NCBI GenBank assembly: GCA_014529385.2
Contig: CM043959.1
Coordinates: 55,651,253-55,715,252 of the forward strand
Reading direction: 5' to 3'
Length of the DNA: 64,000 nucleotides
DNA from: Adiantum capillus-veneris
Taxonomy: Eukaryota; Streptophyta; Polypodiopsida; Polypodiales; Pteridaceae
The notes under the pieces are model-generated. The model saw only the letters and a program-made list of their open reading frames with translations, did no database searches and had not been told where the DNA came from. Made by a program: the position numbers and the translations under genes. This document shows, piece by piece, positions 23,661-34,000 of this stretch. Every line of letters begins with the position of its first letter. The stretch's first letter is position 1.

Positions 23661-25249
23661 GAATATCGAAATGACAACGTCTTAGAAAGCCATTGAACCT
23701 ATTTTAAAGCTTCCAAATTTTTGATAAGGTTTTTCAAGTTCCAGTAGCGGATGTCATGTCCCCTATAAATAGGAGGAATTCTAAAGCAAGAATTTACCCC
23801 GTAGCCTATGAATCGTGAGGGCTTAGGATCCCCAAGAAAAACTATTCAACGCATGTTGTAACCACTTCCCTTTTAGCGTTATTATCCCTTTGCAATATGT
23901 AAGCTCTTGATGTTTTGATTATAAGATGAATACAATTTTCCAACGATATGTAAGCTCGTGATGCGGTAATTTTTGGAAAAAGAAGATCAATCCAACCTTC
24001 TACTTCCAAGTTCTTGTAGTGCAATGAGAAGTTATTGCTGTGCATTTGACAAATAGAAATCAAGAAGGGAAAGTGCAATACATAAGCTCAAAAATATTAC
24101 CGACATTTAAACTCCAAAGAAGAATAAGAAAACAAACTTATGAGTTAGCCAAGAACTCAAAGTTGGAATCTTTACTCAAGACTATCATAGACAAAAGACC
24201 CTTTGCTGAAAAAAAAAATGCACCAAATAGAGATGTCCTTAAGAACTTAATTAAAGAGGAGAGACTGGCATTTCAAAACAAGAAAGTACGGACAATACTC
24301 AAATTTTTCAAAAAAGGGTTATTTCTTCAAATTAAAGCCAAAAAGGATTACAAGGGAGGCAAGAAATAGTTACAAGAGAGAAAAGAAAATTTACAGCTCA
24401 TCAAGATCCTCTAATATATGGTCACATAACCAAGTATCGCAAGCACTGTGCATATTAGGATGCTCACCCTTTGGAATGGTTCTACGAGAAACAGCTTGAG
24501 CAATTTCGTGGGTACGAGCTGAGAAAAGAAAAGGACCTCTAAGAGGAAGACTCCAGATGGTATCAAGTCAAATCTTGGAATGGGAGATAGCCTGCACAAG
24601 CAAGAACAACCTTGCGGAGTACCCATGATCTCGTGTCCTTTTGACACAGTAGTATGGAGGGCCAAGTCCCAGAGCCTCTGTAACCATAGCAAGTCGAGTA
24701 TTGTTGCAGAAATGGTCTCTACCCCAGAGAGTCACTCTTGTGAGATGTCGCCGTGTCTTCCATATCGTCTGGTCGACAACAATTTGGCTAAGGAAAGAGG
24801 AGATCTTTGTGCCGCTCTAAGAACAGTCTTTTAACTGCCTCATCTGCACTCTACAAGTGAGAGATGCATACAGGAAGAACCAAGTCTTCTTTCCAAGACG
24901 CCATCAAATAAGAAAATGACTAAGTTACAAGAGAGTGAAGATTGCAAAAATAAGAGGATAACAACTGCTGATAAAGAAGGAATTACCAGTAGCTTATAAA
25001 GAGGAAGTAGCATATCGAAGAAGCCACAAACGCGATGACTTATTCAAGAAGATAGCTTATTAAGAAATATTTCCCATGACTCCAATATTATATTAGAAGA
25101 TTTTTGGGGATGAAGAAGTGTAAGAGAGAAGTCAATTTGAAAGCGTTAACAAGAAGTTAAGTCGCAAGACGTATCTAAGAAGCTTCATCAATTACGTATT
25201 TTATTCGAGTTGAAGACAACTCTTTCTTTTTTTGTTGGGGAGAGACGTT
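23661..25249 (+). other. Degenerate internal region of A
   Basis: Expected place of RNase H and the integrase N-terminus. Open frames (24040-24369 and 24580-24834 are the longest) have no recognisable motif, and I could not align them to RNase H by eye. It may be scrambled pol sequence. Confidence 0.4.
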
Positions 25250-26462
25250 GCCTTCAATAAACTCAAATACCTCTTGAACAACAGTCCTGTCCTCATCAAC
25301 CCTGACTATTCACTCCTTAGCTCTGCTTTACCCGAGGAAGCTCACAAGAAATTCAGGTAGACCCCTATTTTAGACCTCTTTTGCAAGAGATTCAAGCTCA
25401 GAACCCGAGGGAACACTTAACTGACTATACCTTAGTAGATGGTCTTCCTTACTACCTGGAAAGCTTCAACCCCTAGATATTCCACAGAAAAAGTAGGAAT
25501 GTCTCAGTATGGACTTTGTTACAAGTCTTCCAAAGAAAACTGGAAACTATGATTCTATTTTTGTCATAATAGATAAGCTCACTAAGGTGGCTCATCTAAT
25601 TCCAGTCAAGCAGACAGTCGCCGCCACTGACATAGCCCAAGTATTTGTCAAAGAGGTAGTAAGATTACATGGAATCCCTGCAAGAATCATCAGTGATCGG
25701 GATGCCAAATTTACTTCTATGTTTTAGCAAGCCATGTTTTGATCTCTGGGTATCCAATTGAATCTCAGCTCAGCATATCATCCGGAGACTGATGGTCAAA
25801 CTGAGTGACTGAATCAAGTCATTGAAGATATGCTTTGAGCATACTGCAACCAGCAGCCCCAACAATGGATCAAGTTTCTTCCCCTAATTGAGTTTGCTTA
25901 TAACTCTTCTCATTATCGCAGCCTCAAAATGTCACCCTTTAAAGCCTTGTATGGTCAGGAATGTTTAGTCCCTCTTCAATTAGCCGACCCAGCTCTTCAT
26001 GTGCCTACCACTAAGTCCACGTTGGAAGAGACGGATCATCAACTTCTAGTCATTAGAGACAACCTAAAGAGAGCTAGTGATAGGCAAAAGAGCTCCGCTG
26101 ATCTTCACCGCTCCGCTAGAAGCTTTAGCGAAGGCGAACAAGTTTTCCTTAGAGTCAAATCCAAACGCAGCTCCTTAAAGCATTCAGATATTGTGGACCT
26201 TTTGGAATCCTTAGAAAGATGGGAGAACAAGCCTACAAGCTAGCCTTACCGCCTCACATGCGCATTCATAATGTTTTTGCATTCAGATATTGTGGACCTT
26301 TTGGAATCCTTAGAACGATGGGAGAACAAGTCTACAAGCTAGCCTTACCCCCTCACATGCGCATTCATAATGTTTTTCATGTCAGTCTTCTTAAGAAATA
26401 TGTTGCTGACCCTCTACATGTTTTGAATCATGATGACACCATTCTCGTCAATCAGGAAGAAT
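25250..26462 (+). pseudogene. A integrase core and C-terminal region
   Basis: 25260-25300 still reads AFNKLKYLLNNSPVLINPDYS (end of RT). Frame 25509-25727 is the integrase core: SMDFVTSLPKKTGNYDSIFV with the first Asp, and RIISDRDAKFTS with the second. AYHPETDGQTE near 25770 carries the Glu. NSSHYRSLKMSPFKALYGQE and the basic C-terminal segment follow to FHVSLLKKYVADPLHVLNHD. There are stops at 25725, 25803 and 25835. A 99-bp in-frame duplication lies at 26181-26378. The frame is then cut by a MITE at 26463. Confidence 0.85.
26181..26378 (+). repeat. 99-bp in-frame tandem duplication in A integrase
   Basis: Copies 26181-26279 and 26280-26378 differ at only a few positions and both spell FRYCGPFGIL to PHMRIHNVF. 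The 33-codon length keeps the frame. Confidence 0.9.
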
Positions 26463-26710
26463 CCCGGGGACGTCACCTAAGAAAAATGTAACCTATCACG
26501 TGAGTTCAACAGAAGGGTATTTAAAGTTCTTGAAACTTACAAAAATGTATATACAGAAGAACATTATTTTTTCAAATTTGAAAAAAACTTACCGATTTTA
26601 AAAGAAAAGGGTACATATATATTCCTAAAAAAGTTCACAAATAAGGGGTTTTACAAACATGTCTTGAACGCATGTGATATGGTAGTTTTACACATAGTGA
26701 ACCCCCCCAG
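26463..26710. mobile_element. GGGG-TTCACC family MITE, copy 3 (248 bp)
   Basis: It begins CCCGGGGACGTCACCTA and ends with the complement of CTGGGGGGGTTCACTATG. The flanks carry a perfect 8-bp duplication GGAAGAAT (26455-26462 and 26711-26718). Removing element plus one flank restores the pol reading from VNQEE into FQMEPEQVLETKEKQL. Its middle is more diverged than in copies 1 and 2. Confidence 0.85.
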
Positions 26711-27680
26711 GGAAGAATTTCAAATGGAACCAGAACAAGTTCTAGAAACTAAAGAGAAGCAACTGAGGACAGGACAATTTGAGAATTACTAATCAAGTGG
26801 AAGGGCTATCCGGTTGAAGATGCTTCCTGGGAAGATTGGGACCAGCTAATTATCCAATTTCCAAGTTTTGGAGGATGAGCCCATGTAATTCATCTTTTGA
26901 AATCAAATGAATATCTCCCTTTTGTCCAAACCCTTGATCATATTTTTGGTTGGTTCTTCAGAACAACTTATAATTATTCTTCAAGACATCGATGGCACTT
27001 TTGATGTAATTTTTATGCGATGTAATCAATCGTCATATTTATGGAATTCAAGCATCTGTAGTTAGTCAATTATTTTGAGATTCAAATCGTTTATGGTGTT
27101 TTACAAAGCTAATTGTTATGATACGTGAAATATCTTATTACCAAGTGAAAGGTGAGGCAGTAAGCTATAGACGTAAGAGAAATAAGGATGGAGGAAATTA
27201 ATTGGGTACACAAAGGAGGAGATATTGCAAGATTAATTGAAAGATCAATATGAAATCCTTAGCTGTCAAGAATAGGGTATCACCTGGATGATATCAATAG
27301 AGAAATGAGTCAACGCTCAAAACCGAAAAAGTTAAAGTCTAGGTAAGAATGGTAAGATTTTTACAAAGCGTATTGAGGCTAGATAGAGAGCGAAGTGAAG
27401 AAATGATCTTCATACCTCACAAGAGAAACACAATCCGGTCACACCAAAGGAAAAATACCTAGTTGAGTAAGATCACATTCAGACATTAAAGTAACCCCAA
27501 GTCATTAAGACTTCTTTATGATTAAAACTTTTGAGTCAGTGCTAAAAATGGAAGAGAAGTGTATTATTAAGGTCCTTTAATCTAAATACCCTAGAGTTAT
27601 TGACCATCTTCAATCATAAGATGACCAAAGATTGAGTGTGTCTACTCTCTAAAGCATGTCCCGAGCTGAGGACAACTCTT
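26711..27680 (+). other. End of A pol (chromodomain-like) and 3' untranslated region
   Basis: After the MITE the polyprotein ends with VKWKGYPVEDASWEDWDQL across a frameshift (about 26797-26850), a chromodomain-type tail. The following 800 bp up to the polypurine tract show no coding. Confidence 0.7.
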
Positions 27681-27698
27681 TCTTTTTGTTGGGGAGTT
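27681..27698 (+). other. Polypurine-like tract before A 3' LTR
   Basis: TCTTTTTGTTGGGGAGTT directly precedes the LTR start TGTAAGG. A similar sequence occurs at 25227-25243. Purine content is modest. Confidence 0.45.
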
Positions 27699-30683
27699 TG
27701 TAAGGTCCCTCCCTAAACCCTAGAGCCATTCAGAACATTTTTGGCCTAGAAAATAATTTAGAAAAAGCAAGACCGACAAAGAAGTCATGCGAACAACGAG
27801 ACTTTACTACAGAATGAGAAAACAAGGATATTCCGGATAAGAAATTCATCCCTATATTTTTCCAAAGTGATGTTTATACTTCTTCATCAAAAGCCGCGTG
27901 GGAACTGATCTAAATCGAGAACTGGTAAAAAAAGGGAATAACTTGACTGGAAGATAAAGTTAAAAAATAGGAATTGAGAAGAAATTGGGGTCCAATAAGA
28001 ATTGAGAAGAGAATTGGGGTCCAATATGAATTGAGAAGAGAATTCTACCCACCATTTCCTATAAAAGCACCCCCTCTCCTTTGTAATTTTACACACATTG
28101 CTAAGCTACTTGCATAATTGCCATGCTCAAGGTTATTCTTAAGTAAATCAAGGTTCCCATTAAACCTTGCTCTTGCTCTCTCACTCTCTTGAAGGCCAAA
28201 CCCTTGAGGGTTTTGGGAAGAAGCTCCTCTCTCCTTTCTCTTCATCCTAAATCCCTTTCTTTCTTCCTTGAGCCTCACATCTCTTCAAGAAGGACTTCAA
28301 CCCTACTTACCTTGTTTAGAGAAGGTAATCTTTACTTCTAGTAGGATTAATTAACCTAAACCATGTGTTTTAATACTAGGAAGGTTTATGTGCATCATAT
28401 TAGGACTAAGCTTTGATGGTAACCTTGTAATTAGGGTTAAGTATTAATGGTAGTTATGCATCATTAAATTAGGCTTCAAATGTAGATTTGCAATCTTAAA
28501 CTAAGCTTTAATGGTAACTTTGCACTTAGGTGTAAGCTTTAGTAACTACCTTGTATTTTAGGTTTAAGCTTTAAGAGTAACCTCGCAATTAGGGTTAAGT
28601 GCTAGAGTATCTATGCATCATTAAATTAAGCTTCAAAGGTATATTTGCATCCTTAAGCTAAGCTTTGATGGTAACTTTGCACTTAGGAAAAGCTTTGAAA
28701 GACAAGCTTGCAATTTAGGGTCTAGCTTCCATGGTTACCTTGTGTTAAGGTTAAGCTTCCATGGGAACCTTGTCTCATTAAAGAGAGAAAGGTTTAGTCT
28801 CATTATGGTAATCAAGGTTAGGGTTTGCATGTCTCTTTACGGTAGGAAGAATGTATGGTAATAATCCTCTCTTTCAGGCTTTAATGGAAAGCTCGAAGAC
28901 TCATAAATTATAGGACGACCTTCTAATTTCCTAAATGAAAATCTAAGCACCATAAGAAAAGAGTAGTTGTTTAAGCTCGATAGAAGTAGTTCAATTTTGG
29001 GTATTGAAGAGTATTTCTAAAGTTGTCAATTTCAAGTTTGTTTGCAAATACGAGATAGGGGAGATAGGGGATAACTTCGCGGAATCGATCTCCGTGTTGT
29101 TTGAACCGAAAACTCTACAAGCTTCCATGGAGATGCCCCATGGATGACAAAGGATTGCAAAAACTTGAGAATCGTACAAAACGGGGATTGAACTTAAAAA
29201 TTTGGCATTTCCAAAGAGACATTAACCATCAAATTCCTATGGAAAAAACTCGCTTGTATTTTCTAAATAAACCTTGCTGTTAGATAATTAATGAAAGTAG
29301 GAATTAAGGTTGATAAATGAATGAACTTGGAAATCACCAACTAGGAGTTAAACAATAATCTTGAGAGGTGATAGGGATAGCCCATTGCAAACATAGATTT
29401 AACTAGGAGTTTTGAAGATTGTCTGGAAATGACCGGAAACCAAGTTGGATCTTCTTGGGGTCAATTTGATTGAAAGGCCCCGGCCCATTGAGAGGATTAC
29501 TTGATGGAGATTGGCCCTTTTTGGCTAGGGCATTGTAACCTGCAAGTTTGTTATACCTAGGTCATTCATGCCTGAGGGATAAGGGATGAATAGGTTTGTT
29601 TTATTTTTGCCCAGTCGGGTGAAGTAACCGCAGTTTCTTATTGGAAAACGGCCATAATTCGGGTATGGCCTGACGCCAATAGTTGGATGAGAAGGTCATA
29701 CTCAGGGAGGATGATGTGAATTTATTAAGAAATTTTTTCGATTTGGTTGCGTAAAAAGGATGTGGAAAGGCTAGGAATAATATGGTCTATCTTGTGCATC
29801 TGTCACCATATGGTGCTATACCCCTCGAATTAAAATTCTTAAGAAGGAATGATCAAATTAGAAGAGCCTTTCCCAAACACTTAATTCTGGTAAATATTGT
29901 GAAGATGTCGCGATTCTAATGGCTGTAACCAATTATCTCGGCCCTGAGTAAGGCGAGATGAATTGGTTGAAACTACATGTGTTGCATGATTAGTTAGGGA
30001 ACTAGTTACAAGCTAATTACAGCAGATAAAGGAAAAGAAATGAATTAAAAGTTTCTAAGTAAAGATATGGTGGGAACAACCGGATGAATTTCCCTGAACG
30101 AGGGTATGCAACAGATTGCATGCTGCCTGTTGTCTGACGATGTCTGATAGACTGTCTCAGGAAGGGATTTTCATGAAATGGTTCGTTGGGTGGTCAGATC
30201 CGGAGGGTCAAATAGCCGGATGTTGATTTAAATTTTTTATGTTAAAACGCTAGGACTACGTGGGATAAAAATGGGTAATTGGGGACGAGCGAGACCAGGT
30301 AGGATTGCAAGATCCCTCTTCTTAGGGGAAAGTGATAACTGTCGTGCCTGCTTGTCAGGAAAGAGGGGTTATCACCATGAACCAAGGGAGAACAAGAAAG
30401 CAAGAGCAGATCCTCAAGTTAAAGATCAAGAGAATCAATACTAAGGACCACGATTTTGGGTGCGGGAAGCTGTCAAGGACAGATTGATTATAAGAAGTGG
30501 ATAGAATCGTTGAATGAAGGGATGTACCCCCGTGGGTTGGCATTTGAGATAGACCGGAGTACAGCCTGAGTGTCGGTCCCAAGTGGGAGAGATAGCTGCA
30601 GATAGATCTACGTCATTCCCTGGAACAGGGTCTAGAGGACGACTCAGGGAGGTGAGTAGGGTCGAGTCTAGGTATGGCCCTCA
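27699..30683 (+). repeat. A 3' LTR
   Basis: It starts TGTAAGGTCCCTCCCTAAAC and ends CCCTCA where G's RT resumes on the minus strand. It matches the 5' LTR over its whole length with indels. Confidence 0.9.
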
Positions 30684-31440
30684 CATAAGTATTGAATCTC
30701 TTGGAGGAAAAATTCACTCTTCTTTTGGTTAATGAAAAGTTTATTCTCCCTCATAGCTTGAAAAACTACTGGCGGTGTTGCTTATGCTCCTCCAAAGATT
30801 TGGAGTAGATTATAATTTCGTCGAGACTCGGGGGGTGCACCTTTAAGGAATTGGGTATTAAGAAAACCCCTTTAATTCCATGCTTAAGGTAATAAAATGA
30901 TCCCTTTTCCTTAAAACACTTATGGGTTCTTTTTTAGAATCAATTTTTAAAAACCCTTCTATTAATATAATCCTGTTAAAACTTTACAATTTTGGCAATT
31001 ACAAAAACCATTCATTTGAACTCACGTGGTAACTTACATGTTCAAGAGGTGAACCCCCTGAGGTTGAAGAACACTCTAGTGAACTTGTGGTAGGGTCTAA
31101 AGATTTTCTCTATGAGGCGGTTGAACGTGGCTAGAGAATTTGTGAAACCAAAAGTCGTGACAAGATATTCATAAAGACCAAACGTTGTACGGAATGCGAT
31201 CTTTATGATAGCTTCATTGACTATCTTTATTTGATGATAGCTACTTTTAAGGTCAATCCTACTGAAGTAGGTCGAACCTTGTAGCTTATCAGTCATATAT
31301 TCTACCTGCGGTACGGGAAATCTTGTTTTGATAGTGATATGGTTTAGTGCTTGATAGTCCACACACATGCGGTATGTGTCATCTTTCTTTTGCACTACAA
31401 GGTTTGGAGAACAAAAGGGAGAGGAGCTAGTCCTCACCAT
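30684..31440 (-). pseudogene. G reverse transcriptase palm, split by a MITE
   Basis: 31440-31063 reads SSPFCSPNLVVQKKDDTYRM, CVDYQALNHITIKTRFPVPQ and SRIDLKSSYHQIKI, up to KFTRVFF. After the MITE, 30826-30684 continues DEIIIYSKSLEEHKQH and, one frame over, NKLFINQKKSEFFLQEIQYL. The catalytic box was probably FFDE rather than the usual F-x-DD, so even before the insertion it may have been weak. The gene continues left at 19156 beyond element A. Confidence 0.9.
30827..31062. mobile_element. GGGG-TTCACC family MITE, copy 4 (236 bp), in the RT catalytic box
   Basis: It begins CTCGGGGGGTGCACC and ends with the complement of CTCAGGGGGTTCACC. The flanks GTCGAGA and GTTGAAGA look like a decayed 8-bp duplication of GTCGAAGA. 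It disrupts the RT active site of G exactly. Confidence 0.8.
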
Positions 31441-31477
31441 CAGACTTGTTTACCAGCTCGTGCACTTGCCTCATAAT

Positions 31478-31482
31478 CTTCT
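31478..31482. other. Target-site duplication of B (left), CTTCT
   Basis: It is identical to 63650-63654 at the other end. G's protein reads through the joined site (KVSQAQQEK then IMRQVHELVNKSDG). Confidence 0.9.
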
Positions 31483-31659
31483 TGTCAGGACAAGGGTCCT
31501 ACGGGACAAGGCCCAACCTAGGGGGTCAGGGACCTAGGCCAAGGGCCTGGACTGGACCAATGTGGACTGGGGATCCGCTTAGGGCAAGATCTAGGAGCTA
31601 GGCCTATATAAAGGGCGGTAGGGAGGAGGATCCTATATCTGAGTTCCCTAGGTCTTACA
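31483..31659 (+). repeat. B 5' LTR (177 bp)
   Basis: It runs TGTCAGGACAAGG to GGTCTTACA, with a TATA box (CCTATATAAAG) at 31603-31613. It differs from the 3' LTR at 9 of 177 positions. Confidence 0.95.
31603..31613 (+). promoter_or_regulatory. TATA box of B 5' LTR
   Basis: CCTATATAAAG, conserved in the 3' LTR at 63593-63603. Confidence 0.6.
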
Positions 31660-31660
31660 T

Positions 31661-31672
31661 TGGTATCAGAGC
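31661..31672 (+). other. Primer-binding site of B (tRNA-iMet)
   Basis: TGGTATCAGAGC one base after the LTR end. Confidence 0.9.
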
Positions 31673-32338
31673 ACAGGGGAGAAGGGGAGAGGGACAACTA
31701 TGGAAGAGGGGAAAGGGAGGGATGCATGAGGCTTGCATGAAGCTTGCATGTTCTCGTTCTCTCTCCCTCTACTTCTCATGGAAGCTCGCTCTCTTGTTCT
31801 CGGTCAATTCATGGAACACCCCCCCTGCAGAGCCGAGGACAGTGGAGTGGCACCGCGGGTACCATCCCTTGAGATGAGGAAAGCCAGAAGTCGGACATGT
31901 TCCAAACAACGCTGGCTTGCTGTCTACGGGGTCGCAGGGCTCTGAGGAGCAGTTCTAGACTCATGCCCAACGCAAGGTGAGCATCACCTTGCTCGCTTGC
32001 TCGCGTTTTCTGTCTTAGCGCAAAGGCGGCCCGCCATGGCTCGTTGCAAAGGGTTTCTTTCATACCCGAGCGCCCAACCTTGGGTTTTTTTCACTTAAAC
32101 CCTAAGTAAGGGTGCATGCCCACCCCGGGCACACACCCCTGAAAATCTCAACATATTGCTTCTCCAAGCTCGGGGGTACGAAACCGTTGAGCTTCCAAAT
32201 TACAAAGCAGGTACAAGCACTAGAGTCTGTAGAGTCTGCAAACTCTGCAGGTACAAGCAAGTACAAGCAGCAGAGTCTGCAGATTCTTTCAAATTGGTTT
32301 CGAGCAAAGCTGCTAGGCAACGATGATGTCGATGCTTG
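31673..32338 (+). other. B leader, non-coding
   Basis: A purine-rich start, then GC-richer sequence. Short repeats of CAGGTACAAGCA and GAGTCTGCA lie at about 32207-32285. Open frames (31733-31945, 32112-32477) show no domain. Confidence 0.5.
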
Positions 32339-33951
32339 TGTTGTGGCGGTTACGCCGCTAGCGGTGGCTATGATAGCAAGAACTCAACTGACAAACAAGA
32401 ATGTCAGACGAGGATGGAGCTTGACCCGTAGGCGCCTACTCGACCTTCTAATGACAATCACCTACTCGACCTTCTGATGACAATCACTATCAAGGAAATC
32501 AAATCTAAGTTCTCAAATACGCAAGTGACTGAAATCCGTACTACGAACGAATGCTAACCGAAACATGATCTAGAGTCATTGAATCAACCTCAAACTCAAA
32601 GGGGGGTCTCTACACTAGGTAAGGACAATACCCTATGAATCTACAATACAATCTCAACCTGTAACCACTCCGTGTGGTAAACGCGTATGAAGACAAGCCG
32701 AAAAATACAGGTGACCAAATCTCAACTCCGATAGTACTAATGTGTAGCTCTACTCACTCCAGTTCTATAGATATATGGCACGCTCAATTCTGACACACAG
32801 GTAGGGAGAAAACTCACATAGAAGCTCGTGGGAGCTCACCTCGTGTAGAAGCTGAATGTGCGCAGCTTGGTATCAGTGCGTAGCTCTTGCCGTTGCTAAC
32901 ACAATGGCGGTGTCGCTTCTCAATGGGGCTGAGGGAGACTTGAAATTACAAAGGGGGGGGGGGCTCTTTATATAGGAAAGAGAGTGATTAGGAGTGAGGT
33001 TAAGATCCAAGTGTAATTTGTACAAATGAAGCTTGATTAGGGACATTCAACCAATGAAGAAGCTCCTTCCAAGTGATTTGTTGACCAATTTGCAACTAAT
33101 TGGCTCCATCATCACTTGTGTTGTCTTCACTCCTTCCTCCATAGCTTGAGTCCAAGAGCTTCCTTATTTTAAAATGTAAAGAATCTACATAAAATCAATA
33201 CATATCTAGTAATAATAGAAAGGGGTTGAATGAGAACTTATAAATTACAACAAGATTAAGCATGATTTGAGAGGTGATTAGAAGAGGAATTTGTGATGGT
33301 TTTTTGAGCTTGAGAGAGAGGAGGAAGGAGGGGAGGGTGAGAAGACTAATGGCTGATTTTTAGAGAAGGTCTCAATGTGGAAAAGGAAGGGTGTGTGTGT
33401 AAAGGTAGAGGGGGTGGTCTCCACCACAGTTGAAAAAACTGGCGTCCGCCATTTTGGCCATATCTCCTAGACCGTAGATGCAAAAATTATTTAAAAAATA
33501 TGGTCAGAATATCCAGCTCATCAGCTACAACTTTGATGAAGACAACTTTTCTTGGATCGGAGTGGAAGTATTTTTTAAAAATCCAGCAAAATCATGTGTC
33601 TGTTTCCTTCCTTTACCAAGTCTTCCACTTGGGTCCCATCTGTTTGAATCATCATATGGCTCCAAAGCCATGATGATATGAGACACTCATGACCCTTGAA
33701 TCATGGGTGCATGGCTCCACAACCACATCATATCTTTTCTTTTCACATTTACATATTTTCCCTTCCCTTTACCAACTAGGTTCTCCCTCTACCTTTCACC
33801 TCCGGTGAACTAGTCAAGAAAAAATTCCCATCAAATCATTTTTTGAATTTTTCCAAGAGGTTGTTCTCACTCTTTCTTTTATTGTAAACCTCTAGAATCA
33901 AGGAAAACCAACAAAATATAGTAAACAAAAATTTGTGATAGGCTCGGATCA
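32339..33951 (-). repeat. Composite LTR: E-type start, D-type end
   Basis: On the minus strand it starts TGATCCGAGCC directly after a polypurine tract, and its first 346 bp match 40310-39965. Its last part (about 32930-32339) matches D's 5' LTR (53016-53367 and 58245-58480), including the intact target site where C inserted in the other copy (AAACGCGTATG at 32680). A TATA box (CCTATATAAAGAGCC, minus) is near 32972. The middle differs from D's LTR. Confidence 0.7.
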
Positions 33952-33966
33952 TAGCCCCCCCAAACC
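33952..33966 (-). other. Polypurine tract of E
   Basis: The minus strand reads CAGGTTTGGGGGGGCTA immediately before the LTR start TGATCC. Confidence 0.75.
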
Positions 33967-34000
33967 TGGCTAGGGGTATTTATGCCTCTAGCCTACTTTC

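Larger units (their letters stand above)
19157..30683 (+). mobile_element. Element A: Ty3/gypsy element with about 3-kb LTRs, nested in G
   Basis: Two long direct repeats (19157-22176 and 27699-30683) flank an internal region. It has a tRNA-iMet primer site right after the first repeat, gag, RT and integrase remnants in plus orientation, and a polypurine tract before the second. The left LTR lacks its first 15 bp (the right one starts TGTAAGGTCCCTCCC). About 15 codons of G are also missing at this junction, so a small deletion has removed the end and the target duplication. Divergence between the LTRs looks near 10 percent in the first 220 bp, making this the oldest insertion in G. Confidence 0.9.

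Noticed and set aside
27711..27722. CCCTAAACCCTAG as a telomere remnant
   Set aside because: Only one and a half units at the LTR start of A; no array.
32872..32885. TGGTATCAGTGCG (and TGGTATCGGTGCG at 58429) as tRNA-iMet primer sites
   Set aside because: They occur within LTR sequence on the strand opposite to D/E, not next to an LTR end.
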